Below the pieces are notes generated by a model. The model ran no database searches. It was not told where the DNA came from and saw only the letters and a program-made list of their open reading frames with translations. Source: Thermoplasmata archaeon (GTDB lineage: Archaea; Thermoplasmatota; Thermoplasmata; Lutacidiplasmatales; UBA184). From it: a stretch of DNA of 64,000 bases. The position numbers and the translations under genes were made by a program. Location of the stretch: contig JAJYEA010000006.1 of the NCBI GenBank assembly GCA_021790425.1, positions 1 to 64,000 on the forward strand, given 5' to 3'. This document shows, piece by piece, positions 7,905 through 16,496 of this stretch (positions are counted from its first letter, which is position 1; each line of letters begins with the position of its first letter).

Positions 7905-8858
7905 ATGCCACCCCGTTTGAGCACGTTCTCCATCGTCGCCGCCGATCTCGGGCGGGCCGAGTGGGGAGTCGTGGTCCAGTCGAAGTTCCTCTCCGTGGGG
8001 AGCGTGGTCCCCTGGGCGGAGGCCCCCGCCGGGGCCATCGCCACCCAGGCCCTCGCGAACATGCGCTACGGGCCGGAGGGCCTGGCCCTCCTCCGACGGG
8101 GTCTCTCCGCCGAGGAGGTCGTCCACCGGTTGACCGCAGAGGACCCCCAAAAGGAGCATCGGCAGGTAGGGGTTGTCGACGCCCACGGCCATGCCGCCGC
8201 CTTCACCGGCGCGGAGTGCATGGAGTGGGCGGGCCACGTGGTCGGCGACGGGTTTGCCTGCCAGGGGAACATCCTCGCAGGCCCGGACGTCGTCGAGGAG
8301 ATGGCCCGGACCATGGAGGCCACGAAGGGGGACCTGGCGGACCGGCTGCTCGCGGCCCTGGCCGCCGGCCAGTCCCGCGGAGGGGACCGGCGGGGCATGC
8401 AATCCGCCGCGCTCTACGTGGCGAAGCCCGAGGGGAGCTACGGCGGCACCACGGACCGATACATCGACGTGCGGGTGGACGACCACCCGAGCCCGATCGA
8501 GGAGCTCCGCCGGGTCTTCCACCTGTACGACATGACCCTCCTGAACCGGGAGGACCCCGCGACGCTCGTGGACCTCGCGGGGGAGGTGGTGTGGGGGATC
8601 CAGCGGGACCTCCGCGCGCTCCGGTTCTACGCGGGCCCCGCCGACGGGACATGGAATCCGGAGACGGCGAAGGCGTGGGCGACGTTCCTCGGGGTCCACA
8701 ATTTCGAGAACCGGGAACGGAGCGACGGGAAGGCCTGGCCCTCCGTGCTGGGGTACTTGCACGTTCTCGCCTCCCCGTCGCGACCATCCCGGGGCAAGGC
8801 GCGGAAGTCCTCGAAGTCGCGCGCGAGGTCGGGCACGAAGGCCCGCCGGAGATCGTGA
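7905..8858 (+). CDS. DUF1028 family Ntn-hydrolase-like protein
   Basis: 317 residues. LSTFSIVAADLGRAEWGVVVQSK is the DUF1028 N-terminus (an Ntn-hydrolase-like fold, biochemical role unclear). Residues around 220-280 (LRFYAGPADGTWNPETAKAW) form the peptidoglycan-binding-like helical domain often appended to this family. The last 25 residues are almost all Arg, Lys and Ser, a strongly basic tail. The ATG is preceded by a good Shine-Dalgarno-like GAGGGGTGA. The stop overlaps a possible GTG (8855) of the HAD gene. Confidence 0.88.
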   Translation: MPPRLSTFSIVAADLGRAEWGVVVQSKFLSVGSVVPWAEAPAGAIATQALANMRYGPEGLALLRRGLSAEEVVHRLTAEDPQKEHRQVGVVDAHGHAAAFTGAECMEWAGHVVGDGFACQGNILAGPDVVEEMARTMEATKGDLADRLLAALAAGQSRGGDRRGMQSAALYVAKPEGSYGGTTDRYIDVRVDDHPSPIEELRRVFHLYDMTLLNREDPATLVDLAGEVVWGIQRDLRALRFYAGPADGTWNPETAKAWATFLGVHNFENRERSDGKAWPSVLGYLHVLASPSRPSRGKARKSSKSRARSGTKARRRS

Positions 8859-8926
8859 GCCCCGTCCGCTCCCCGAAGCCACGGGCGACCGCCCGGTCCC
8901 CGCGCCGGCCCCGTCCGTCCGTTCCC

Positions 8927-9487
8927 GTGACCGCGGTGCTCTTCGACCTGGGGGACACCCTCGTCGACGAGGAGCTGTGGGGGACCGGCGAGGACCCGGT
9001 GCTCCCCGGGGTCCGGGAGACCCTTCCCCTCCTCGCGAAGGACCGTCGCCTCGGCATCCTCTCGAATTCCGTGGCCGCCACCCGGATCGACGTGGCGCGC
9101 GCGCTCGAGGCGGTCGGGATCGCGGAGCATTTCTCGGCGATCGTCACGTCGGCGGAGATCGGTTGGCGGAAGCCCCATCCGCTGGTCTTCGAGGCCGCGC
9201 TCTCCGCGCTGCAGGCCCAGCCCGGGGAGTGCGCGATGGTGGGGAACGACCTCGCGGCCGACATCGCCGGGGCGAAGGGGATGGGGATGCGCACCATCCA
9301 CTTCCGGTGGGGGACGCGCTACCCGCTCGACCCCCGCGCGGAGGGCAAGGCGGCGACCCTGGTCGTCACCCGGTTCTCCGAGATCCCGGCGGCCTTGCGC
9401 CGGGTGGAGGCCCTTCGCCCGCCGCGCCGGACGTCCGTCGTGCAGGAGGAGAACCTCGTCTGGGAGGGCCTCTTCCCCGGGAGCTGA
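8927..9487 (+). CDS. HAD-superfamily hydrolase
   Basis: About 186 residues. HAD motif I is VLFDLGDTLVDE (nucleophile Asp followed by Asp), motif II is ILSNSVAA, and a Lys is in GWRKPHP (motif III). Motif IV is MVGNDLAADIAGAKGMGM. Predicted phosphatase or phosphonatase-type enzyme of unknown substrate. I chose GTG 8927, where family similarity begins. GTG 8855, overlapping the DUF1028 stop as GTGA, would add 24 low-complexity Pro/Arg residues and cannot be excluded. Confidence 0.88.
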   Translation: MTAVLFDLGDTLVDEELWGTGEDPVLPGVRETLPLLAKDRRLGILSNSVAATRIDVARALEAVGIAEHFSAIVTSAEIGWRKPHPLVFEAALSALQAQPGECAMVGNDLAADIAGAKGMGMRTIHFRWGTRYPLDPRAEGKAATLVVTRFSEIPAALRRVEALRPPRRTSVVQEENLVWEGLFPGS

Positions 9488-9501
9488 GCCTTCCCCGCGG
9501 G

Positions 9502-9508
9502 ATTATAT
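9502..9508 (+). promoter_or_regulatory. TATA box for CoA-binding protein gene
   Basis: ATTATAT centred 26 nt before ATG 9531, indicating a leaderless transcript. Confidence 0.65.
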
Positions 9509-9530
9509 CCGGTCCGGGGGTTCCCGGGAC

Positions 9531-9947
9531 ATGGACGATCCGAGCCTCCGCTCCCTGTTGACGGAATCGCGGACGATCGCCGTGGTGGGCCTGAGCGACA
9601 AACCCGACCGGGACTCGAACGTGGTCGGGGCTTATCTCCTCGCGAAGGGGTACCGGGTCATCCCCGTGAACCCTGCCGTCCCCGAGGTGCTCGGTCAGCG
9701 GTCCTACCCGTCGCTCAAGGACATCCCGGCCTCGGTGCACGTGGACATCGTGGACGTCTTCCGGAAGAGCGAAGCGGTGCCGGAGATCGTGGCCGAGGCG
9801 CTCGCGCTGCCCCACCCTCCGAGGGCCGTGTGGCTCCAGCTCACCGTCCGCGACGACGTCTCGGGAGCCAAGGTGCGGGCCCGGGGGATCGCCTTCGTCC
9901 AGGACTCCTGCATCAAGGTGCAGCACCAGCGCCTGTTCCCGGGTTGA
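9531..9947 (+). CDS. CoA-binding domain protein (YccU-like)
   Basis: 138-residue Rossmann-type CoA-binding protein. TIAVVGLSDKPDRDSNVVGAYL contains the Gly-rich nucleotide loop, then GYRVIPVNPAVPEVLGQ, VDIVDVFRKSE and VWLQLTV follow as in stand-alone succinyl-CoA-synthetase-like CoA-binding proteins. A late Cys in FVQDSCIKV is conserved in the family. Metabolic role unknown. Its last 35 bases overlap the 3' end of the convergent membrane regulator gene. Confidence 0.88.
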   Translation: MDDPSLRSLLTESRTIAVVGLSDKPDRDSNVVGAYLLAKGYRVIPVNPAVPEVLGQRSYPSLKDIPASVHVDIVDVFRKSEAVPEIVAEALALPHPPRAVWLQLTVRDDVSGAKVRARGIAFVQDSCIKVQHQRLFPG

Positions 9948-11517
9948 GATCCCGCGTCGCGAAGCAGCGCTTCGTGAGCCCCCAGCCCTCGAGGCGGAGG
10001 AGCCCCGCCTGCTCCAGCCGGCCCACGTTGTAGTGGACGTTCTGGCGGCGCGTGCCGAGCGCGCGCGCGATCTCCGATTGGTAGATTCCCGGGCGCTGGC
10101 GCACCAGCGCGAGGATCGCGTCCTGGACCCAGGAGAGGACGTTGCCCTCCTCCGTGGGGACCGCCTTGTGGGCGTAGTAACGGCGGTTCGTGCCCTCCCG
10201 GCGGGAGATCACGAACTGCTCGCGCTCGAGCGTGAAGAGGTGGTAGCTCGCGACCCCGTTCGCCAGGTGGAGCCCCCGCAGGATCTCGGTGTAGCAGGTA
10301 CCTGGGTGGGCTTCGACGTAACCGTAGATCCGGCCGCGCTGGAAGTGGTCGAGCACCTGGTCCCGCTTCAGGCGGGAGTACAGGAGCAGGGAAGGGAACA
10401 GGAGCGCGAGCTGGGCCACCTCGCCGCCGCCCACGATCGCGACGATGGTGATCGAGAAGAGGACGACGATGAGCACGGGAAGGAACCAGGCGGGGAGCCC
10501 CGCCGTTCCCTGGCCCGGCACGATGGGTGTGTTCTTGGCCAGGGTGAGGTTCACCGTCCGGTTCCCGGTGAGGTCGATGGTCGAGGAGTTCACCGCCTGG
10601 CCGGAGGGATAGAGGGCCCGGAGCTGGTAGGAGGCGTTGGCGGGCAGGAGGAAGAGGAAGCTCCCGGTCCCGTCGCATCCGCCCCCCGCCTCGATTGCTC
10701 CCGCCGGAGCGCCCATCACCTGCACGGTCGCCCCCGGGACGTCTCCTCCAGTGGCGTTGGTCACCATCCCGGAGATCGCGAAATACTTCGAGGAGCCGGG
10801 CGCGACGGTGAGGAAAGCGGAGGCGTGCGCCGAGTACGTTCCGTAGCGGGCCGTCACCCAGAGCGTCCCGTTGCCCGCGGTGGTGGGCCGGAAGTCCACC
10901 GAGGACCCGGTGGAGCGGTTCAGGCTGCCGAGCCCCGAGAGCCCGCTCCACGTGAGATTGGAAGAGGCGGTCACGTCCTGCATGGCCATCATCGAGCCGC
11001 AGAGGACGGACGCCGTGAACGACTGGGTGCCCCCCGCGCCCATCACGACGGACGAGGGGGTGAGGGAGACCATGAGCATCCGGCACGATGCGGTCGTCCC
11101 GTTCCCTGGTGGAGCGCTCCCCACCGTGATCGCGGCACTGCCCGTCGCAGACTGTCCCTGATAGGCCGCTGACACGGAGAGCGTGGCCGTCCCGTTGGAG
11201 TGCGCCGCGAAGGTCGTCGACGGACCGGAGGAGGGGGCGATCGTCCCGACCGTCCCGCCCAACGTCCAGCCGATGGTCGACGCCCCGGTGACGTTCTCCA
11301 TCTGTCCCTGGTTCCCGCAGAGGACCGTCGCCCGGAAGCCCTGGGTGCCCCCCGTGGCGACCGTCGCGGACCCCGGGTCCACGGTGACCATCAGTCCCAT
11401 GCATCCCGCCGACGAAAAGGTTGGGGGAGGCGGCGTGGCCGTCCCGCCTCCCGTTCCCACGGCCAGGAGGATCCCCACCGCCACGAGAAGGAGGATCCTT
11501 CCGTCCATGGTTCTCAC
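9913..11517 (-). CDS. Membrane-anchored winged-helix regulator with Ig-like ectodomain
   Basis: 534 residues. Signal/anchor segment at about 8-24; two Big/Ig-like repeats (about 40-133 and 145-238), each with a VLCG Cys and a related Cys at the repeat start; a carboxypeptidase-regulatory-like beta domain (about 246-328). Hydrophobic stretch at 343-381 (broken by GGGE). Then two winged-helix modules: about 390-450 (GRIYGYVEAHPGTCYTEIL, LFTLEREQFV) and about 462-520 (AILALVRQRPGIYQSEIARALG, NVHYNVGRLEQAGLL). This is a one-component sensor: outside ligand or stress, inside DNA binding. It lies 13 bases after the Met-rich exported protein gene. Exact topology of the hydrophobic stretch is uncertain. 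Confidence 0.8.
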   Translation of the reverse strand: MRTMDGRILLLVAVGILLAVGTGGGTATPPPPTFSSAGCMGLMVTVDPGSATVATGGTQGFRATVLCGNQGQMENVTGASTIGWTLGGTVGTIAPSSGPSTTFAAHSNGTATLSVSAAYQGQSATGSAAITVGSAPPGNGTTASCRMLMVSLTPSSVVMGAGGTQSFTASVLCGSMMAMQDVTASSNLTWSGLSGLGSLNRSTGSSVDFRPTTAGNGTLWVTARYGTYSAHASAFLTVAPGSSKYFAISGMVTNATGGDVPGATVQVMGAPAGAIEAGGGCDGTGSFLFLLPANASYQLRALYPSGQAVNSSTIDLTGNRTVNLTLAKNTPIVPGQGTAGLPAWFLPVLIVVLFSITIVAIVGGGEVAQLALLFPSLLLYSRLKRDQVLDHFQRGRIYGYVEAHPGTCYTEILRGLHLANGVASYHLFTLEREQFVISRREGTNRRYYAHKAVPTEEGNVLSWVQDAILALVRQRPGIYQSEIARALGTRRQNVHYNVGRLEQAGLLRLEGWGLTKRCFATRDLNPGTGAGAAP

Positions 11518-11530
11518 ATCCGGGGGGCGT

Positions 11531-12172
11531 CTACCGGCCGACGGCGCTGGGCAGCTGGAGGGTCCAGGTCATGCCGTCCATCCCGTCCGGTCCCGGCTGT
11601 CCGCTCATCATCCCGTTCCCCATCCCGCCCGGTCCACCGGGGCCACCGTTCGAGCACGATCCGGAGCCCATGGACATGGCGCAGGACATCGTCCCCGTCA
11701 CGCTCGTGCCGCCCGGCAGGAGGGTGCCCGCGAGCGTCATCTCGTGGTCGCCCGACATGCCTCCCATCCCACCGTTCATCATCCCGGACCCGTTAAAGGT
11801 ACACTGGACGGGGGTCCCGTTCGACCCCATCGTGCCGGCGGACTGGCAGGCGTAGGTCCCGTTCATGTAACCGGAACCGGAGACGTTGCCCATCATCCCG
11901 TTCCCCATCATGCCGCTCATGTCGACCATCTGCACATGGCAGTTCATCGATCCCGAGAAGCCCCTCGAGACCGATCCGGAGAGGCTCGTGGCCTGGCAGG
12001 CCATGGAGCCGTAGCCCGAGATGTTGGTCGGCACCGTGGACGAGTGCCCCATCATCCCCACCGCCGCGGCTCCGCCCACGCCCGCCACCGCGAGCAGCGC
12101 CATCATCATGCCGATTCCTTTCCCGCCGAAGAGTCCCGCCATGCCGGTTCCTATCGTCAGCATCGTTGTCAC
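11531..12172 (-). CDS. Met/Gly/Ser-rich exported protein
   Basis: 213 residues with a hydrophobic N-terminal segment (about 19-42, signal or anchor), then a low-complexity chain packed with MM, GMM and GM pairs (DMSGMMGNGMMGN, GMMNGGMGGM and others) plus several Cys. Met clusters of this kind bind Cu(I)/Ag(I) in exported copper proteins, so extracytoplasmic soft-metal binding is possible, but this is inference. No enzyme motif is seen. It is the first gene of a two-gene unit with the membrane winged-helix protein 13 bases downstream, whose ectodomain also carries Met clusters (SMMAM). Confidence 0.6.
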   Translation of the reverse strand: MTTMLTIGTGMAGLFGGKGIGMMMALLAVAGVGGAAAVGMMGHSSTVPTNISGYGSMACQATSLSGSVSRGFSGSMNCHVQMVDMSGMMGNGMMGNVSGSGYMNGTYACQSAGTMGSNGTPVQCTFNGSGMMNGGMGGMSGDHEMTLAGTLLPGGTSVTGTMSCAMSMGSGSCSNGGPGGPGGMGNGMMSGQPGPDGMDGMTWTLQLPSAVGR

Positions 12173-12233
12173 CAGGTGAAGGAAGAAGGTGGGGGTTCAC
12201 CCTCTTTGTGGTAACGGTTTGGACACTCGGGGC

Positions 12234-12578
12234 CTATCGGGGCGGCGGGGGGAACACCTCGACCCAGAGGAGCCGTCGGGTCTCCACCTTCCCGTCGGCG
12301 AAGGAGCCCCGCCGGTCGACGATCGCCTTCATCGTGGGGTCCCGTCCCAGGCGCACCTGGTCGGAGGCGTAGGCGGAGACCGTGTCGTAGAAGATGACCT
12401 CCTGGAAGAGGCCCGGCTCGTCCACGCTCTCGTAGAGCGAGACGTGGACGCCTCCCTGCCCCTCGAGGAACTCGAAGGTCTCCCGGAGGAACACGAGGAA
12501 CTCCTCGCGCCGCGCGACATCCACGCGGTAGGTGAGCGTGACGAGGGCGCGTCGGCCGCCATCGTCGGGCTCGAACAT
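12234..12578 (-). CDS. Dimeric alpha-beta-barrel (ABM-like) protein
   Basis: 114 residues. The pattern VTLTYRVDVARREEFLVFLRETFEFLEGQ, VHVSLYESVDEPGLFQEVIFYD, then a helix and a closing strand LLWVEVF resembles ABM/ferredoxin-like dimeric barrels. No heme or metal ligand is evident. Function unknown. It has its own leaderless promoter. Confidence 0.65.
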   Translation of the reverse strand: MFEPDDGGRRALVTLTYRVDVARREEFLVFLRETFEFLEGQGGVHVSLYESVDEPGLFQEVIFYDTVSAYASDQVRLGRDPTMKAIVDRRGSFADGKVETRRLLWVEVFPPPPR

Positions 12579-12600
12579 GTCCCCCCTACCGCCCTACCCA

Positions 12601-12607
12601 ATATAAG
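12601..12607 (-). promoter_or_regulatory. TATA box, minus strand
   Basis: CTTATAT on the minus strand is centred 26 nt upstream of the ATG at 12578. Confidence 0.6.
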
Positions 12608-12691
12608 TGGCCGTCCAGACACCGTTTCCTCCGCACGCCGAGGGCTCGTTCCGCGGGACCCGCGGGCCCGTGCCCCTCCCTCAACAAGCGC

Positions 12692-12698
12692 CTTATAG
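12692..12698 (+). promoter_or_regulatory. TATA box of exported amidase gene
   Basis: CTTATAG centred 25 nt before ATG 12720, supporting 12720 rather than the overlapping GTG 12717 as start. Confidence 0.55.
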
Positions 12699-12719
12699 CC
12701 CTGCCCCCTGCTCCGTGTG

Positions 12720-14786
12720 ATGGTCCCGCACGCCTCCCGGGGGAGGAGGGGGTTCCCTGCACGGCGCGTGGCGTGGACGGTGCTCCTCGTCGTGATGGCG
12801 GTTCCGGTGCTCCCGGCCGCCGGGGCTAGCGTCCCCGCAACGCACCTCCCGGTCCCCGCCTTCGCGGCCCCGCATGGTGCGATCGCCCCCTTGTCCGCCC
12901 ACCCGGCGACGGGAGTGAACTTCAACCGGCACCAGGCGGTCTGGTACGCCGCCCACTACTGGAACGTCGTCACGAGTGATGGCTACTTCTGGAACAGCTC
13001 AGGCACCTACGTCGCGCTCCCGCAGGGGACGAACGTCGTCAGCATGACGGGGGACGACTGCGCGCACTTCGCGAGCTCAGTGATCGGGAACGAGTCGCAC
13101 CAGGCCGGAGGTGGGCTCAACATCCCCTCCCGCGTCCCCCCAACGTACGGGGAGCCGGGGGCGGGAGCCCTCGGGGACCTCCTCATCAACAACGGGTGGG
13201 CGGTCACCGTCTCGAACGTCTCCCAGCTCCTGCCGGGCGATCTCATCAACTACGAGTGGACCAGCGGAGCCGGCTGGGAGCACATCGCGGTCTACCTCGG
13301 GAACGGGACCGTCGCCGCCCACACCAACTCGCATTACGGGGCGAACTGGACGCTCGGCGGTGCCGTCCTCTACCGGTTCATCCACATCCTCGCCGCCTCG
13401 GACGGGCAGTTCCAGCTCACCCTCGGGACCAACCCGGCCACGGACCCCGACACCGGCACCCCCTTCGTCGCCCACTACACGATCTCGGGGCCGAGCCTGT
13501 CCGGGCCCGTGTCCCTCGCGAGCAACGGGACGGCGATGGCCGGCCCCGTGAGCCTCCCTCTCGGGAACTACTCGATCAGCGCCTCCCCGGTCGCGCCGGC
13601 CTGGGCCCTGCCGGACGGTTGGAGCCTGAACGCCGGCAGCGCGGCCACGAACGGCAATGCCACGAACTCCACGGTCTCGCTCACCATCGCGACCGCCGGG
13701 AGCGGTACGGAATCCCTGGGGATCCTGACGGCCCATTACGACGTGACCGGCCCGTCGGGCTTCGCTTCGCCGAGCTGGGCCTGTTCGAACCAGTCCCTCG
13801 TGGCCAACCAGACCTACCGGTTCGAAGGGCTCCCGGTGTCGCCGAGCTTCGACCGGGCCCCGCAGTTCGCGTGGGATCTCAACACGATCGCCGGGGGGGC
13901 GACCGCCGCTCCTCCCACGGCGTCGACCGCGGTGGCCAATGCATCGTACGTCACGGGGGGAGCCGCGCGTCCCACGTTCACGGTCACCGACCCCACCACG
14001 CACGAGAACGCGACCGCCGGAGACTCCTGCTCCTACTCGGTGATCTCGGTCCCGGTCGTGGGAACGCTCTCGGCGGTCAGCGTCACTCCGGCGACGCTCG
14101 TGATGCACCCCGGCCAGAGCGACGATTTCCAGGCGGCGCCGACGTGCACCGGGGGGCCGTGCCCGACGGGGCTCGCGTTCGCCTGGCAGACGAACAACTC
14201 CCTGGGGACGCTCAACACCACCTCGGGAACCTCGGTGGCCCTCGCAGCGGGGGCGGTGCCGGGGAACCTCTCCCTCACCGTGACGGCCTCGTGGAACGGG
14301 ACGACCGCGACGGCCCATGCGACCGTCACCGTCGTCGGCGCCACCGCCGCTCCGGTGCTCGTCTCGGTCTCCCTGACCCCGGGGCCGGCGATCACGATGC
14401 CCGCGGGAGCCGCGGAGAGCTTCTCGGCGGTCGCTCGGTGCTCTCCCGGGCCCTGCCCGGCGGGCGTGATGCTCACCTGGGACCTCGCTGGTGACCCGGG
14501 CACGCTGAATGCGACGGTCGGACCCTCGGTCACCTTCGCGGCGGGCGCCGCGTCGGGGACCGGGACCCTCGCCGTCCTCGCGACCCTGGGCAACGTCACC
14601 GAGCGGTCGACCACCTCCATCACGGTGACAGGTAGCGCGGCCTCCACCTCGCCCGGTCCCGTCGGGTCGGGGTTCCTGGGGCTCCCCGGGAATGAGGGAT
14701 ACCTTCTTCTCGGGACCGTCGCCGGGGTCGTGCTCCTCGCCCTGATCGGTGTAGCGGTCCGGCGCCGCCGGCGTCCCCCTACGTAG
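12720..14786 (+). CDS. Exported amidase-like (Amidase_6/NlpC-P60 type) protein with Ig-like domains
   Basis: 688 residues. Signal segment at about 15-37. Residues about 65-230 resemble Amidase_6/CHAP-type Cys-His hydrolases: NRHQAVWYAAHYWN, then DDCAHFASSVIG with the candidate nucleophile Cys, PGDLINYEW, and WEHIAVYLGNGTVAAHTNSHYG with the candidate His. Several Ig-like/Big repeats follow (repeated CTGGPC/CSPGPC Cys pairs), and a C-terminal TM plus RRRRR anchor at about 660-688. Predicted cell-surface peptide or cell-wall amide hydrolase; the substrate could be bacterial peptidoglycan, a surface polymer or peptides. The 3' end overlaps the convergent MFS gene by 8 bases. Confidence 0.75.
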   Translation: MVPHASRGRRGFPARRVAWTVLLVVMAVPVLPAAGASVPATHLPVPAFAAPHGAIAPLSAHPATGVNFNRHQAVWYAAHYWNVVTSDGYFWNSSGTYVALPQGTNVVSMTGDDCAHFASSVIGNESHQAGGGLNIPSRVPPTYGEPGAGALGDLLINNGWAVTVSNVSQLLPGDLINYEWTSGAGWEHIAVYLGNGTVAAHTNSHYGANWTLGGAVLYRFIHILAASDGQFQLTLGTNPATDPDTGTPFVAHYTISGPSLSGPVSLASNGTAMAGPVSLPLGNYSISASPVAPAWALPDGWSLNAGSAATNGNATNSTVSLTIATAGSGTESLGILTAHYDVTGPSGFASPSWACSNQSLVANQTYRFEGLPVSPSFDRAPQFAWDLNTIAGGATAAPPTASTAVANASYVTGGAARPTFTVTDPTTHENATAGDSCSYSVISVPVVGTLSAVSVTPATLVMHPGQSDDFQAAPTCTGGPCPTGLAFAWQTNNSLGTLNTTSGTSVALAAGAVPGNLSLTVTASWNGTTATAHATVTVVGATAAPVLVSVSLTPGPAITMPAGAAESFSAVARCSPGPCPAGVMLTWDLAGDPGTLNATVGPSVTFAAGAASGTGTLAVLATLGNVTERSTTSITVTGSAASTSPGPVGSGFLGLPGNEGYLLLGTVAGVVLLALIGVAVRRRRRPPT

Positions 14787-16005
14787 GGGGGTGGGCGTCC
14801 GCTCGGTCCGCCGGGTCACGGAAGCGGAAGCGCAGGGTCCGGGCGATGACGAGCCCATAGGTCAGCGCGCCGGACGCCGCGAGCACGGTCGCCTGCAGGA
14901 AGACCAACTGGTAGCTCTCCCCCGCCTCGAGGGCGAGCCCCGCGAGCACCCCGCCCACCAGCCCCCCTAGGGTGTAAACGGCGGTCCAGAGCCCGATCCC
15001 CCGCCCCCGCTCCCCCGGTGCCGTGAGATCGGAGAGCTCCCGGGTCGCTGCGATGCTCAGGAGGGGATAGAGCGGGATCGCCCAGACCACGAAGAAGACG
15101 AGGTACGAGGTCGAGAGGGTGTACGCGAGCCAGAAGCCGGCGTAGAGGAGCGGGGTGAGCACGAGGGCCAGCCTCCGCGCGAAGACCCCCTCGACGAGAT
15201 CCCCCGCCCAAAGGCAGTAGGGGATGGCGATGATCGTGGTGGCGATGGTGAAGAGCCCGAGCTGCTGGACGGGGCTCAAGGGCATCCCGAAGAACCCTCC
15301 CTTCCCCAGTCCGTCGTTGAGGTAGACGGGGAGGGTCGTGTAGGCGGCGTAGTTCCCGACCGCCAGCGGAAAGGTGGCCAGGGAGAGGAAGGCCACCGGC
15401 CTCTGCCGGCGGAACTGGAGCACGGTGCCGAGCGAGACCTCGGCGCGCGCCCGGGGAAGATCCCCGGCGGTGGCCAGGAAGAAGGCGGAGAGCGCCGTGG
15501 CGCCGGAGAGCACCCCCACGAGCTCCCATCCCAGGGTGGAGTCGAGCGTGGTGAGCGTGAGGAGAGGGAAGACGGCGAGCACCCCGATGAGCTGGCCCAC
15601 GTTCCCCCACATCATCATGTTCCCGAGCCTCGATCCCACCGTGCCGGTCGTGCCCTCGGAGGTAAGCGCGTAGACCAGGGTCGAGGTGGCGAGCAGGGCG
15701 GCCTGCAGCGTGCGCAGGAGAAGGAGCACCGTGGGGGACGCCAGGGGAAAGAAGAGGTAGAGGACCGCGGCTCCGATGGCGCCCGCCACCATGATCTCCC
15801 GGCGGCGGCCGAGGTGGTCCGAGAGCGCCCCCCAGCCGAAGGAGGCGAGCGTCTGCGCGAGGAGGGGGGCCACGATGATCAGGGTGGCAAGGAGCGGTCC
15901 GCTGTCCCGGCGCAGGACCATGAGGGGCAGGACGACGAAGAGGACTCCGCCGGCGATGTTGCTGAGCAGGACCCCGATGACGAGTCGACGGAAGGAGAAG
16001 GCCAC
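14779..16005 (-). CDS. MFS transporter
   Basis: About 408 residues with 11-12 predicted TM helices. The MFS loop 2-3 motif is seen as FGWGALSDHLGRRREI (G-x-x-x-D-x-x-G-R-R). A matching APGERGRGIGLW loop lies in the second half. Likely a drug or small-metabolite exporter; substrate unknown. I place the start at GTG 16005, since the extra 45 residues of the open frame up to 16140 are Pro/Arg/His-rich and unlike an MFS N-terminus. Confidence 0.85.
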   Translation of the reverse strand: MAFSFRRLVIGVLLSNIAGGVLFVVLPLMVLRRDSGPLLATLIIVAPLLAQTLASFGWGALSDHLGRRREIMVAGAIGAAVLYLFFPLASPTVLLLLRTLQAALLATSTLVYALTSEGTTGTVGSRLGNMMMWGNVGQLIGVLAVFPLLTLTTLDSTLGWELVGVLSGATALSAFFLATAGDLPRARAEVSLGTVLQFRRQRPVAFLSLATFPLAVGNYAAYTTLPVYLNDGLGKGGFFGMPLSPVQQLGLFTIATTIIAIPYCLWAGDLVEGVFARRLALVLTPLLYAGFWLAYTLSTSYLVFFVVWAIPLYPLLSIAATRELSDLTAPGERGRGIGLWTAVYTLGGLVGGVLAGLALEAGESYQLVFLQATVLAASGALTYGLVIARTLRFRFRDPADRADAHPPT

Positions 16006-16496
16006 GACGCGCCGAGAGCGGTCCGGGGGATGAGGATGCCGGGGACCGAACCGGTGGTCGAGAACGGGTCCTCTCGGAGGAAGCGGTGCGTGCTGCCGCG
16101 GCCTGATGCATCTCCCGTCACCCCTCGCGAACGAGATCACCCCCGGTGAGAAGCGCGCGGCTGCCGATCGTGGGTGCCCGTACGTCGCCGCCGGGAGCGG
16201 GAGAGCGCGTGCGATGAGATCGGTACGGGGCGCTCGCGATGGGGCCCGGGTCCTCCTTTCTCGGCGTAGACGACCACCGGGGCCCCTCGGTATTCACGGG
16301 GAGCGAAGGGTTCGTCCAAAACCTGGGACCAAGAGGGATAATTCCAGGCGCGGGCGAAGTTGCCAAAATGCGACTTTCAGTCAATTCCATTTGACTATCT
16401 CCCCGAGGCGGGTTATGCAATCGTCTGGAGCGACCCCTTGGAATATCCATGGGGTTCATATTCACGGCGGCCCAACATTGCGCTGAGATTGGGCGT
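16006..16496. other. Divergent intergenic region
   Basis: About 490 bases between the MFS and DoxX genes. Composition falls from GC-rich to more AT-rich after about 16300. TATA-like stretches occur at about 16339-16345 (GGATAAT) and 16456-16463 (TCATATTC). No supported ORF, tRNA or repeat array was found. Confidence 0.4.

Noticed and set aside
16006-16140. 45-residue N-terminal extension of the MFS protein
   Set aside because: Pro/Arg/His-rich and unlike the family; GTG 16005 gives a normal N-terminus.
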